Shown here piece by piece: positions 1-6,729 of a stretch of 11,495 nt of DNA. Positions within the stretch are counted from its first letter, which is position 1, and the number at the start of each line of letters is the position of its first letter. The DNA is from Acidobacteriota bacterium (GTDB taxonomy: Bacteria > Acidobacteriota > Terriglobia > 20CM-2-55-15), in contig QHXD01000147.1 in the NCBI GenBank assembly GCA_003223895.1, forward strand, positions 16,229-27,723, written 5' to 3'. The position numbers and the translations under genes were made by a program. The notes under the pieces are model-generated. The model was given only the letters and a program-made list of their open reading frames with translations, ran no database searches and had not been told where the DNA came from.

Positions 1-83
1 TGACGCGAATGACACGAATGGGCGCATCAACGATTTCTTATGCGCCCATTCGTGTCATTCGCGTCATTGGCGGCTATTGTCCC
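1..83. repeat. Long perfect inverted repeat, family A copy 1 (cut by window edge)
   Basis: Positions 1-27 are the exact reverse complement of 40-66, with a 12-base loop at 28-39. The arms carry a 9-base periodicity (CGAAT-type units). The core CGAATGGGCGCATCAA and its complement recur in the copy at 5371-5471. The right flank (67-83, GGCGGCTATTGTCCCC) resembles the outer end of that copy (GCGGCTATCCCC), so the true left end probably lies before base 1. It is a MITE-like or REP-like palindrome. No protein or RNA role can be assigned. Confidence 0.85.
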
Positions 84-116
84 CGAACCAACAGTGTTAC
101 AAGATGGGGGTGACCG

Positions 117-2249
117 ATGTCGCGAACAATCTATCGATCCGTGTCCGCTGTCGTACTGCTATGCGCAGGAGTCCTGTGCCTGACGATCGGACTATCGGGT
201 CAATCCGCAAACCAACCCAGCACGAAGAATGGCGAATGGCCATACTACACGGGCGATCTGAAGGGCACGAAATACTCCCCGCTGGATCAGATCAACGCCT
301 CGAACTTCAAGGACCTGGAGGTTGCCTGGCGCTTCAAGACGGACAACCTCGGTACGCGGCCGGAGTACAAGTTGGAGGGAACACCCCTCATGGTCAAAGG
401 CATCCTCTACACGACAGGAGGAACACGCCGGGCAGTTGTTGCACTCCGGGCCGAGACTGGTGAGCTTTTGTGGACGCACTCCGAGTTTGAAGGGGCGCGC
501 GCTGTTGCTGCTCCCCGGCAGTTATCGGGCCGCGGGCTGTCGTACTGGACCGACGGGCGCGACGAGCGGATCCTGTACGTGACACCAGGCTATCGGCTCG
601 TTGCACTGGATGCCAGGACCGGCAACCGGATTTCCGGCTTCGGAAAAGACGGCATCGTCGATCTCAAGGTAGGCGTTGTCTACGGAAGCGGCCAGCAGAT
701 CGATCTGGAGACAGGCGACGCGGGACTCCACTCCACACCAACGGTCGTCAAGGATGTGGTGATCGTCGGCATGTCCATGAAGGAAAGCATGACGGTCAAG
801 ACGCACAACAACGCGAAAGGGCAGGTCCGCGCATTCGACGTCCGGACCGGCAAACAACTCTGGAGCTTTAATACGATCCCCAGGCCGGGAGAGTTTGGCA
901 ATGACACATGGCTGAACAATTCATGGGCTACGAATGGCAACGCAGGTGTATGGACACAGATCACTGTCGATGAGGAACTCGGGCTCGTATACCTGCCGGT
1001 CGAGTCGCCGACATCGGACTTCTATGGCGGGCATCGTCCCGGAAACAACTTGTTCGGCGAGAGCCTCGTCTGTGTCGATCTGAAAACGGGTCAACGAAAA
1101 TGGCATTTCCAGATCGTGCATCACCCCATCTGGGACTATGACCTGTCGTCTGCACCGATTCTTGCCGACATCAATGTGAATGGCAGAGCGATCAAGGCGG
1201 TCGCGTTGCCGAGCAAAGAAGCGTTTCTGTACGTCTTCGATCGCGTGAGCGGTCAGCCGGTGTGGCCAATCGACGAGCGTCCCGTCCCCAAGGGCGAAGT
1301 TCCGGGTGAGTGGTACTCGCCGACGCAGCCGTTTCCAACCAAGCCCCCGGCTTATGCGCGCCAGGCGGTCACAGTCGATGATTTGATCGACTTCACGCCC
1401 GCGTTGCGCGCTCAGGCGTTGCAGAATGTCGAGAACCTGAAGATGGGGCCGATGTTCAACCCACCCGCTCTGAGTAAGCGCGGTGGAGTCCTCGCCGCGC
1501 TGACGCTCGGCACAACCGGAGGCGGAACGAACTGGCCGGGAGCGGCGTACGATCCGGAGACCCACACGGTTTATGCGCAGGCCGCAAATTCGCAGATTGT
1601 GCCGATTGGACTCATCGAGCCGCCGGCCGGATTCTCGGACATCAAGTATGTGTTGGGCACGGACGGGCAACCATTCCGCGTCAGCGAAGGACCCGGTTTC
1701 GGAAGCGCTGCCGATTTCCCGCAACAGCCGAGGACGCCGCGTGCTGCGGCAGGGGCCGCGCCTGCAGCGCCGGCTCCGGCTGCGCCTCAGGCAGAAGGCG
1801 GAGGAGTGCGCACGAACGTCCAGGGTTTGCCGCTCGTCAAACCACCCTATGGTGTGCTCTCGGCAATCAACCTCGACAAGGGTGAGCTCATGTGGCAGGT
1901 TCCGCATGGCGATACACCGGACGCCGTCCGGAATCACCCGGCTTTGAAAGGATTGAATATTCCCAGGACCGGCCAGGGTGGGAGCGTCGGATTGATGGTC
2001 ACCAGGACGTTGGTCATTCTTGGCGATCCGCAGGTCACAACGACGCCTCAGCATCCGCGTGGCGCCATGTTGCGCGCCTACGACAAGGCGACGGGGAAAG
2101 AGGTAGGCGCGGTATTGATGCCCGCGCCTCAGAGCGGCTCGCCAATGACCTACAGCGTCAACGGCAAGCAGTACATCGTGGTGGCTGTGAGCGGTGGCGC
2201 GTACTCGGGCGAGTACATCGCGTACAGTTTGCCTTCGGATGTCCGATAG
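117..2249 (+). CDS. PQQ-dependent quinoprotein dehydrogenase, secreted beta-propeller
   Basis: This is a 710-aa exported quinoprotein dehydrogenase of the membrane/soluble glucose dehydrogenase type, expected to oxidise an alcohol or sugar with bound pyrroloquinoline quinone. A hydrophobic signal peptide covers about residues 1-28, so the mature protein should be periplasmic. The N-terminal multi-pass anchor of classical membrane GDH is absent. Family hallmarks are YRLVALDARTG in the N-terminal third, GNAGVW followed by a DFYGG loop, HHPIWDYD at 335-342, and GGGTNWPG at 468-475. Several blades show the usual W-box pattern (TGKQLW, TGQRKW, KGELMW). An Ala/Pro/Gly-rich insert lies at about 538-566. 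The ATG at 117 follows a GGGGGTGA ribosome site. No heme domain is fused; a separate cytochrome c lies downstream. The substrate cannot be read from sequence. Confidence 0.9.
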   Translation: MSRTIYRSVSAVVLLCAGVLCLTIGLSGQSANQPSTKNGEWPYYTGDLKGTKYSPLDQINASNFKDLEVAWRFKTDNLGTRPEYKLEGTPLMVKGILYTTGGTRRAVVALRAETGELLWTHSEFEGARAVAAPRQLSGRGLSYWTDGRDERILYVTPGYRLVALDARTGNRISGFGKDGIVDLKVGVVYGSGQQIDLETGDAGLHSTPTVVKDVVIVGMSMKESMTVKTHNNAKGQVRAFDVRTGKQLWSFNTIPRPGEFGNDTWLNNSWATNGNAGVWTQITVDEELGLVYLPVESPTSDFYGGHRPGNNLFGESLVCVDLKTGQRKWHFQIVHHPIWDYDLSSAPILADINVNGRAIKAVALPSKEAFLYVFDRVSGQPVWPIDERPVPKGEVPGEWYSPTQPFPTKPPAYARQAVTVDDLIDFTPALRAQALQNVENLKMGPMFNPPALSKRGGVLAALTLGTTGGGTNWPGAAYDPETHTVYAQAANSQIVPIGLIEPPAGFSDIKYVLGTDGQPFRVSEGPGFGSAADFPQQPRTPRAAAGAAPAAPAPAAPQAEGGGVRTNVQGLPLVKPPYGVLSAINLDKGELMWQVPHGDTPDAVRNHPALKGLNIPRTGQGGSVGLMVTRTLVILGDPQVTTTPQHPRGAMLRAYDKATGKEVGAVLMPAPQSGSPMTYSVNGKQYIVVAVSGGAYSGEYIAYSLPSDVR

Positions 2250-2264
2250 GTATGCGTTTGAAAC

Positions 2265-2414
2265 TCCCCTCCTAAGTTTAGGAGGGGTGCCGTTCGCGCG
2301 TCTTTTAGCGAACGGCGGGGTGGTTCCAAAGGAAACCACCCCGTCTGCGCCAAATTCGGTTGCTTCGCGGCATTTTCTTGATGGCGCAGCCACCCCTCCT
2401 AACTTAGGAGGGGA
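2265..2414. repeat. Multi-hairpin element with terminal inverted repeats (family C)
   Basis: The ends 2265-2289 and 2391-2414 are reverse complements apart from one single-base indel. Each end is itself palindromic (CCCCTCCTAA facing TTAGGAGGGG). Between them sit three more hairpins: GCCGTTCGC/GCGAACGGC (2289-2297 and 2308-2316), GGGGTGGTTCC/GGAAACCACCCC (2317-2342) and TGCGCCA/TGGCGCA (2346-2352 and 2382-2388). It has no coding content of its own and fills the gap between the dehydrogenase and cytochrome genes. This is the architecture of a non-autonomous mobile element (MITE-like). It may also attenuate transcription between the two genes. Confidence 0.8.
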
Positions 2415-2436
2415 ATCTCCACTCTCGCGAGGTATC

Positions 2437-2871
2437 GTGCCAAAAAGAATTCTTACTATTGCAATCGTCGCCCTGGCCGTTGCGGGCGGGGTTCACTCCA
2501 CTCGTGCGCAACAGCCGCAGCGTTCGGTGTGGGACGGCGTGTATAACGAGGAGCAGGCAAAGCGTGGTGAAGCGGCCTACGTGGAGAACTGCTCGAATTG
2601 CCACGGCCGGGATCTGGAGGGCGCGGACATGACGCCGGGCCTTACCGGATTCGGGTTCATGTCGAACTGGGACAGCTTGACCCTCAGCGATCTGGTGGAC
2701 CGAATCCGGATCTCGATGCCTCAAAACCGTCCGGGCACACTCTCCCGTCAGCAAACCGTCGATATCGTGTCCTACGTGCTGCGCTTCAACCAGTTTCCCG
2801 CAGGCAAAGAGGAACTGCCGCGCGAAGCTCAGGTGCTGAAGGAAATTCTGTTCAAGGCGCAGCGGCCGTAA
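2437..2871 (+). CDS. Secreted monoheme c-type cytochrome, likely acceptor for the quinoprotein
   Basis: This 144-aa small cytochrome c has an N-terminal signal peptide (about residues 1-24, ending near RAQ) and a single heme attachment motif, CSNCH, at 52-56. A methionine in the later stretch SMPQNRPG is the likely sixth heme ligand, followed by the SYVLRFN helix usual in class I cytochromes partnered with PQQ dehydrogenases. The start is taken as GTG 2437, with GAGG at 2429-2432 four bases before it. An in-frame extension back to 2194 would translate the palindromic element and overlap the upstream gene, so it is rejected. It probably carries electrons from the quinoprotein at 117-2249 to the respiratory chain in the periplasm. 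The next gene follows after ten bases. Confidence 0.88.
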   Translation: MPKRILTIAIVALAVAGGVHSTRAQQPQRSVWDGVYNEEQAKRGEAAYVENCSNCHGRDLEGADMTPGLTGFGFMSNWDSLTLSDLVDRIRISMPQNRPGTLSRQQTVDIVSYVLRFNQFPAGKEELPREAQVLKEILFKAQRP

Positions 2872-2881
2872 AGGGTGATTC

Positions 2882-3700
2882 ATGAAATTGCAGTTGCTGA
2901 TTCTTGCCTTATCTCTCGCCGCTCAAACACCCGCCTATCGCGCGCCGCGAACGCCTGACGGCAAACCCGATCTCAACGGAATCTGGCAGGCACTCAACGA
3001 AGCCAACTACGACATTGAAATGCATTCGGCGAGACCTGCGATGGCCCTCAGGCCGGGACCCTACGGTCCGGTGCCGGCCGCGCCCGTGCTCGCGCTTGGC
3101 GCTGTCGGGTCGGTGCCTCCCGGCGTCGGCGTGGTGGAGGGCGAGATCCCCTACAAGCCGGAGGCGCTCGCCAGGAAGAAAGAGAACCAGGAGAACTGGT
3201 TGACTGCCGATCCGGAGATCAAGTGCTATCTGCCCGGCGTCCCGCGCGCAGCGTACATGCCCTACCCATTTCAAATCCTTCAGAGCTCCAGCGCGATTTT
3301 CTTCAATTACGAATACGCGGGCGCTGTACGCAATATCTTTCTGAAGGATCCGGGTCCGCCTCCAGTCGACTCCTGGATGGGACAGTCGGTCGGCCACTGG
3401 GAAGGCGAAACTCTGGTCGTCGATGTGACGGGATTCAACGACCAGACCTGGTTCGACCGGGCCGGAAACTTTCACAGCGAGGCGCTGCACGTTGTCGAGC
3501 GCTACACGCGCACCAGCCCTGATGTGATTCAGTACGAAGCGACCATTGAAGATCCAAAAGTTTTCACGCGGCCCTGGAAAATGAGCATGGCGCTCTACCG
3601 CCGGCAGGAAAAGAACGCGCAGATCATGGATTTCAAGTGCGTCGAGTTCGTGGAAGAGTTGATGTACGGCCAGTGGCGGAAGAAGCCGCTGCCGAGGTAA
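2882..3700 (+). CDS. Secreted protein of unknown function, paralog of the protein at 3883-4938
   Basis: This 272-aa protein has a short signal peptide (about residues 1-18). The mature part opens with the TPDGKPDLNGIWQ motif, common at the N-terminus of a large set of uncharacterised secreted acidobacterial proteins. Around 169-175 it has SVGHWEG followed by TLVVD, then HVVERYTR and TIEDPKVFTRPW. The same blocks, in the same order, occur in the gene at 3883. Other shared points are a cysteine before a G-PR type segment (KCYLPGVPR) and an aromatic FQI strand. I know of no assigned biochemical activity. Its start has an AGGGTGA ribosome site (2872-2878), and it lies ten bases behind the cytochrome, so it is probably co-transcribed with it. 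A periplasmic accessory role is only a guess from context. Confidence 0.8.
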   Translation: MKLQLLILALSLAAQTPAYRAPRTPDGKPDLNGIWQALNEANYDIEMHSARPAMALRPGPYGPVPAAPVLALGAVGSVPPGVGVVEGEIPYKPEALARKKENQENWLTADPEIKCYLPGVPRAAYMPYPFQILQSSSAIFFNYEYAGAVRNIFLKDPGPPPVDSWMGQSVGHWEGETLVVDVTGFNDQTWFDRAGNFHSEALHVVERYTRTSPDVIQYEATIEDPKVFTRPWKMSMALYRRQEKNAQIMDFKCVEFVEELMYGQWRKKPLPR

Positions 3701-3710
3701 ATCGGGGAGA

Positions 3711-3859
3711 ACGCGGGTCAAAACATTTTGAAATTGGACGAATCCTGCATCTCAAATCCGAAATCCGAAATTTCCAATTGGACTCAGTCCAATCTGAGAT
3801 TTCGGATTTCGGATTTGAGATGCAGGATTCGTCCAATTTCAAAATGTTTTCACCCGCGT
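3711..3859. repeat. Very long inverted repeat with 61-bp arms (family D)
   Basis: The arms 3711-3771 and 3799-3859 are reverse complements over 61 bases with a single mismatch (C at 3719 against C at 3851). The 27-base loop (3772-3798) holds a smaller hairpin, ATTGGAC-TCA-GTCCAAT. The arms contain a short tandem unit (AAATCCG twice). The repeat starts 10 bases after the stop of the upstream gene and ends about 12 bases before the ribosome site of the next. RNA from either strand would fold into a very stable hairpin, so it could act as a terminator or processing site between the two paralogs. Confidence 0.9.
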
Positions 3860-3882
3860 CGTGTCGAATCAAGGGGGTGCTA

Positions 3883-4938
3883 ATGCGGAATGGGCTTGTT
3901 ATGTTGATTGCCATGCTGGCAGTGTCATTGTTGCCGCCTGGGGCCGCTGCCCAGGCACCACCGCGCATGCCCGATGGTCATCCGAACCTTCAAGGCACCT
4001 ACGATCTCGCCACGTTGACGCCGCTGGAGCGGCCGGCCGGAGCAAAGGCAATTCTCACGGCGGAGGAAGCCGGCAAGCTGGAGAACGAGGTCGCCGCGCG
4101 GAAGGAGCTGGGCGACCGGCCCATCAGCGGCAACCGCACGGCGCCGCCGAAGGGCGGCGACGGATCGACCGGCGCTGCAGGCGGTGTGGGCGGTTACAAC
4201 ACGTTCTGGCTCGATCCGGGTTCGTCATACACGATTGTCAATGGGGAGCGGCGCACATCAATCGTCATCGATCCGCCCGACGGCCGCGTGCCTCCCATGA
4301 CGCCGGAAGCGCGGCAACGCGCGCTCTCGCGCCTGGTGCGGCCGACCTCGGACACGACGCAAAGCAACGATCCGGGACTCGAACCGCCGGGTTCCTACGA
4401 TAACCCGGAGCAACGTCCGCTGGGCGAGCGCTGCCTGCTGGGATTCGGTTCAACGTCGGGACCGCCGGCACTGCCCGACTACTTCTACAACAATCTCCAT
4501 CAGATCGTGCAGACGAAGGATTACGTCATGATCCTGACGGAGATGGTCCACGACGCCCGCGTCATTCGCATGAATTCTCAGCATTTGCCGAAGACCGTCC
4601 GCAAGTGGATGGGGGACTCCGTCGGTCACTGGGAGGGCGATACGCTGGTTGTGGACACGACCAATTTCACCGACAAGACCCGGTTCCGGGGCGCGAGCGA
4701 GGACATGCACGTCGTCGAGCGCTTCACGCGGGTCGGTCCGAAGGCTCTCCTTTATCGCTTTACGATCGAAGATCCTGCGACATGGGCGAGGCCCTGGACC
4801 GGCGAATACACCTGGCCGGCAACCGATGAGCACATTTACGAGTACGCCTGCCATGAATCCAATTACGCGCTGGAAAATATCCTGCGAGGCGCCCGGCGGC
4901 GCGAGGCGGATGAAGCGGCGGAGAAGGCGAGGCAGTGA
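3883..4938 (+). CDS. Secreted protein of unknown function, second paralog
   Basis: This 351-aa protein has a clear signal peptide (about residues 1-24, ending AAAQ). The mature part begins MPDGHPNLQGTYD, matching the N-terminal motif of the upstream paralog. A middle block reads ERCLLGFG, then QIVQTKDYVMILTEM and HDARVIRMN. The shared C-terminal block starts with SVGHWEG at 246-252 and continues TLVVDTTNFTDKTRF, HVVERFTR and TIEDPATWARPW. It is longer than the first paralog by an extra segment at about 40-150, rich in Gly and charged residues. ATG 3883 has a strong AAGGGGGTG site at 3871-3879. The in-frame extension upstream to 3637 would read through the family D palindrome and is rejected. 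The stop overlaps the next start (TGATG), so the two are translationally coupled. Function unknown. Confidence 0.82.
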   Translation: MRNGLVMLIAMLAVSLLPPGAAAQAPPRMPDGHPNLQGTYDLATLTPLERPAGAKAILTAEEAGKLENEVAARKELGDRPISGNRTAPPKGGDGSTGAAGGVGGYNTFWLDPGSSYTIVNGERRTSIVIDPPDGRVPPMTPEARQRALSRLVRPTSDTTQSNDPGLEPPGSYDNPEQRPLGERCLLGFGSTSGPPALPDYFYNNLHQIVQTKDYVMILTEMVHDARVIRMNSQHLPKTVRKWMGDSVGHWEGDTLVVDTTNFTDKTRFRGASEDMHVVERFTRVGPKALLYRFTIEDPATWARPWTGEYTWPATDEHIYEYACHESNYALENILRGARRREADEAAEKARQ

Positions 4939-5351
4939 TGCGGATGAATCTTTATCTTGCTGTTCTTGCTGTCGCGCTGTTGCTGGCGGCCAGTATGCCA
5001 TTGATCGCTCATCACGCCTTCGGGAGTGAATTCGATCCGAACCGGCCGGTCCTGCTGAAAGGCAAGGTGGTGAAGGTCGAATGGGTAAATCCCCACACCT
5101 GGATCCACGTGGAAGTCACGAATCCGGATGGCAGCAGGGAAGTGTGGATGATCGAAGGCGGAAGCCCGAACTCACTGCTCCGGCGCGGCGTGACGAAAGA
5201 CTCGCTCCCGGTGGGAACCGAGATCGTCGTCGATGGCTATCAGACGCGCGACCACACGCTCAAGCGGGCGAACGGCCGCAATGTGACGTATCCGGACGGC
5301 CGCAAGCTGAATCTTGGCTCGTCAGGACCGGGAGCGCCGCCGGAGAAGTAG
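4938..5351 (+). CDS. DUF6152 family secreted protein
   Basis: This 137-aa protein has a signal peptide (about residues 1-24), then an HHAF motif at 25-28 where the mature chain begins. It then carries GKVVKVEWVNPHTWIHVEV, GGSPNSLLRRGV and a late DGRKL segment. This order matches the DUF6152 family of small exported proteins; no activity is established for it that I know of. ATG 4938 overlaps the stop of the upstream gene by one base (TGATG) and has GAGG at 4929-4932. ATG 4944 is the alternative start and would remove only two residues. DUF6152 genes often sit among quinoprotein and secreted-protein genes of this kind, which fits the neighbourhood. The conserved His pair right after the signal cleavage site suggests metal binding, but that is only inference. 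Confidence 0.85.
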   Translation: MRMNLYLAVLAVALLLAASMPLIAHHAFGSEFDPNRPVLLKGKVVKVEWVNPHTWIHVEVTNPDGSREVWMIEGGSPNSLLRRGVTKDSLPVGTEIVVDGYQTRDHTLKRANGRNVTYPDGRKLNLGSSGPGAPPEK

Positions 5352-5369
5352 ATTTTGAAATTGGACGAA
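5352..5369. repeat. 18-base fragment of the family D repeat beside family A
   Basis: The 18 bases ATTTTGAAATTGGACGAA at 5352-5369 are identical to 3725-3742, inside the left arm of the family D palindrome. Here the matching complementary arm is missing and a family A palindrome begins directly after, at 5371. It lies immediately downstream of the TAG stop of the DUF6152 gene. It looks like the leftover end of a former family D copy, interrupted or replaced by family A. Confidence 0.7.
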
Positions 5370-5370
5370 A

Positions 5371-5471
5371 CCGGGGATAGCCGCGAATTACGCGGATTAC
5401 GCGAATGGGCGCATCAAGGAATCTTTAATGCGCCCATTCGCGTAATCCGCGTAATTCGCGGCTATCCCCGG
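5371..5471. repeat. Perfect 44-bp inverted repeat, family A copy 2
   Basis: The arms 5371-5414 and 5428-5471 are exact reverse complements over 44 bases, with a 13-base loop (5415-5427). Reading inward, each arm is built of 9-base units close to CGCGAATTA, CGCGGATTA and CGCGAATGG. The core next to the loop is nearly the same as copy 1 at the window start. The palindrome ends six bases before the GGAGG ribosome site of the next gene, so it lies in that gene's leader and could mask or expose the site. Confidence 0.9.
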
Positions 5472-5486
5472 CTTATGGAGGTTTCA

Positions 5487-6641
5487 GTGTTGAAACATTG
5501 CATCCTGGCGGCGCTTCTTGCATGTCTGTATCTCGCCGGAACGGCTTCAGCGCAGCCCAACGATTACAGCAATCCTAAATCGTGGCTCTGCCGGCCGGGC
5601 GGGCACGACGCCTGCGACATCGACCTCACGACGACAGTTGTACAGGCCGACGGCAAGTTAACTAAAGAGAAGTGGACCGCGGATCCGATCGCGCCGATCG
5701 ACTGTTTCTATGTGTATCCGACCGTGTCGACCGATCCCACGCAGAACAGCGACATGACTGCGGATGCGGCGGAGTTGAACGTCATCCGGCAGCAGTTCGC
5801 GCGCTTCGCGTCGAAGTGCCGTCCGTATGCCCCGCTGTATCGGCAGATCACGCTGGCAGGACTTCGCCGCGCTCTGGCCGCGGGTGGCGTTGGAGGCGCC
5901 GGCGCGCTGGCCAGCGGCATCCAGTACGACGACGTGCGCGATGCGTGGAACTACTATCTCGATCACGACAACAAGGGTCGCGGGTTTGTGCTCGTCGGTC
6001 ACTCGCAGGGTTCGTTCATTCTGGCCGAACTCGTTCGCCGGGAAATCGACGGCAAACCCGTCCAGTCGCGGATGGTTTCCGCGATCCTGCTCGGTACCAC
6101 CCTGGCGGTTCCGCGCGGCAAGGACGTCGGCGGCGCGTTCCAGCACGTACCGCTATGTCATTCGGCATCGCAGACGGGGTGCGTCATCACCTACGCTTCA
6201 TACCGTTCGACGGTGAAGCCGCCCGCCGACACGTTGTTCGGCAAGGTTCCCGATCCGAACATGGTCGCGGCGTGCACGAATCCGGCGGCGCTCGGCGGGG
6301 GCAGCGGCAAGCTGCAGGCGTATCTCTCCACGAAAGGCAGCATGATCGTCGGGGCGACGCCGCCAAAACCGTGGGTCGTTCCCGAACGGCCAATCGAGAC
6401 GCCGTTTGTGAGCGTTCCCGGACTGCTGACCGCACAGTGCACGTCCAATGCGCACGCAACCTATCTCGAGGTGACCGTGCACGGCGATCCGTCCGACCCC
6501 CGCACCGACGACATCAACGGCGACCTTGGTGGCGGCGGCCAGGGTCTGGCGAACTGGGGGCTGCATCTCGTGGATGTCAACCTCGCGATGGGTAATCTCC
6601 TGGACATCGTGGGCCGGCAGGCGAAGGCGTGGCGGCGGTAG
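5487..6641 (+). CDS. DUF3089 family alpha/beta-hydrolase-like secreted protein
   Basis: This 384-aa exported protein has a signal peptide (about residues 1-22, ending ASA). DUF3089 hallmarks are FYVYPTVSTDP near 74-84, a GHSQGS nucleophile elbow with Ser173, and the C-terminal GLHLVDVNLAMGNLLDIV in which His360 is the likely catalytic histidine. It is therefore probably a serine esterase or lipase-like hydrolase; the substrate is unknown. Cysteines at 35 and 43 and a later CHSASQTGC segment may form disulfides. GTG 5487 is chosen because GGAGG (5477-5481) lies five bases before it. The TTG at 5490 is also possible, and ATG 5475 would overlap the ribosome site. The in-frame extension further upstream is only the palindrome. 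It is convergent with the gene at 6728-7711. Confidence 0.85.
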   Translation: MLKHCILAALLACLYLAGTASAQPNDYSNPKSWLCRPGGHDACDIDLTTTVVQADGKLTKEKWTADPIAPIDCFYVYPTVSTDPTQNSDMTADAAELNVIRQQFARFASKCRPYAPLYRQITLAGLRRALAAGGVGGAGALASGIQYDDVRDAWNYYLDHDNKGRGFVLVGHSQGSFILAELVRREIDGKPVQSRMVSAILLGTTLAVPRGKDVGGAFQHVPLCHSASQTGCVITYASYRSTVKPPADTLFGKVPDPNMVAACTNPAALGGGSGKLQAYLSTKGSMIVGATPPKPWVVPERPIETPFVSVPGLLTAQCTSNAHATYLEVTVHGDPSDPRTDDINGDLGGGGQGLANWGLHLVDVNLAMGNLLDIVGRQAKAWRR

Positions 6642-6652
6642 GGATACGGGGG

Positions 6653-6729
6653 AACGCGGGCTAAAGCCCGCGACTACATTTTTGGAACCACGTTCGTCCC
6701 AAATGTAGTCGCGGGCTTTAGCCCGCGTT
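6653..6729. repeat. 29-bp inverted repeat, family B copy 1, between convergent genes
   Basis: The arms 6653-6681 and 6701-6729 are exact reverse complements, with a 19-base loop. Each arm holds a second palindrome, GCGGGCTAAAGCCCGC, so the structure is nested. It lies between the stops of two convergent genes and overlaps the stop codon of the - strand VOC gene (6728-6730) by two bases. It could serve as a bidirectional terminator, but no T-run follows the stem. The same family recurs at 7727-7801. Confidence 0.88.

Noticed and set aside
921..2393. 490-aa open frame on the - strand, antisense to the quinoprotein gene
   Set aside because: Arg-rich shadow frame over a gene with clear quinoprotein motifs; no family pattern, and it runs through the palindromic element.
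2265..2414. tRNA or known riboswitch, because of the cloverleaf-like stems
   Set aside because: No T-loop, acceptor CCA or conserved aptamer sequence; stems are long, GC-rich and flanked by terminal inverted repeats.
2194..2436. N-terminal extension of the cytochrome c frame
   Set aside because: It overlaps the end of the dehydrogenase and translates the hairpin element; the signal peptide and ribosome site place the start at 2437.
3637..3882. N-terminal extension of the second paralog through the 61-bp-arm palindrome
   Set aside because: It encodes the repeat; a strong ribosome site and signal peptide begin at 3883.
6653..6729. Classical Rho-independent terminator
   Set aside because: No run of T after the stem on either strand, and the same palindrome is repeated elsewhere; termination is possible but not of the classical form.
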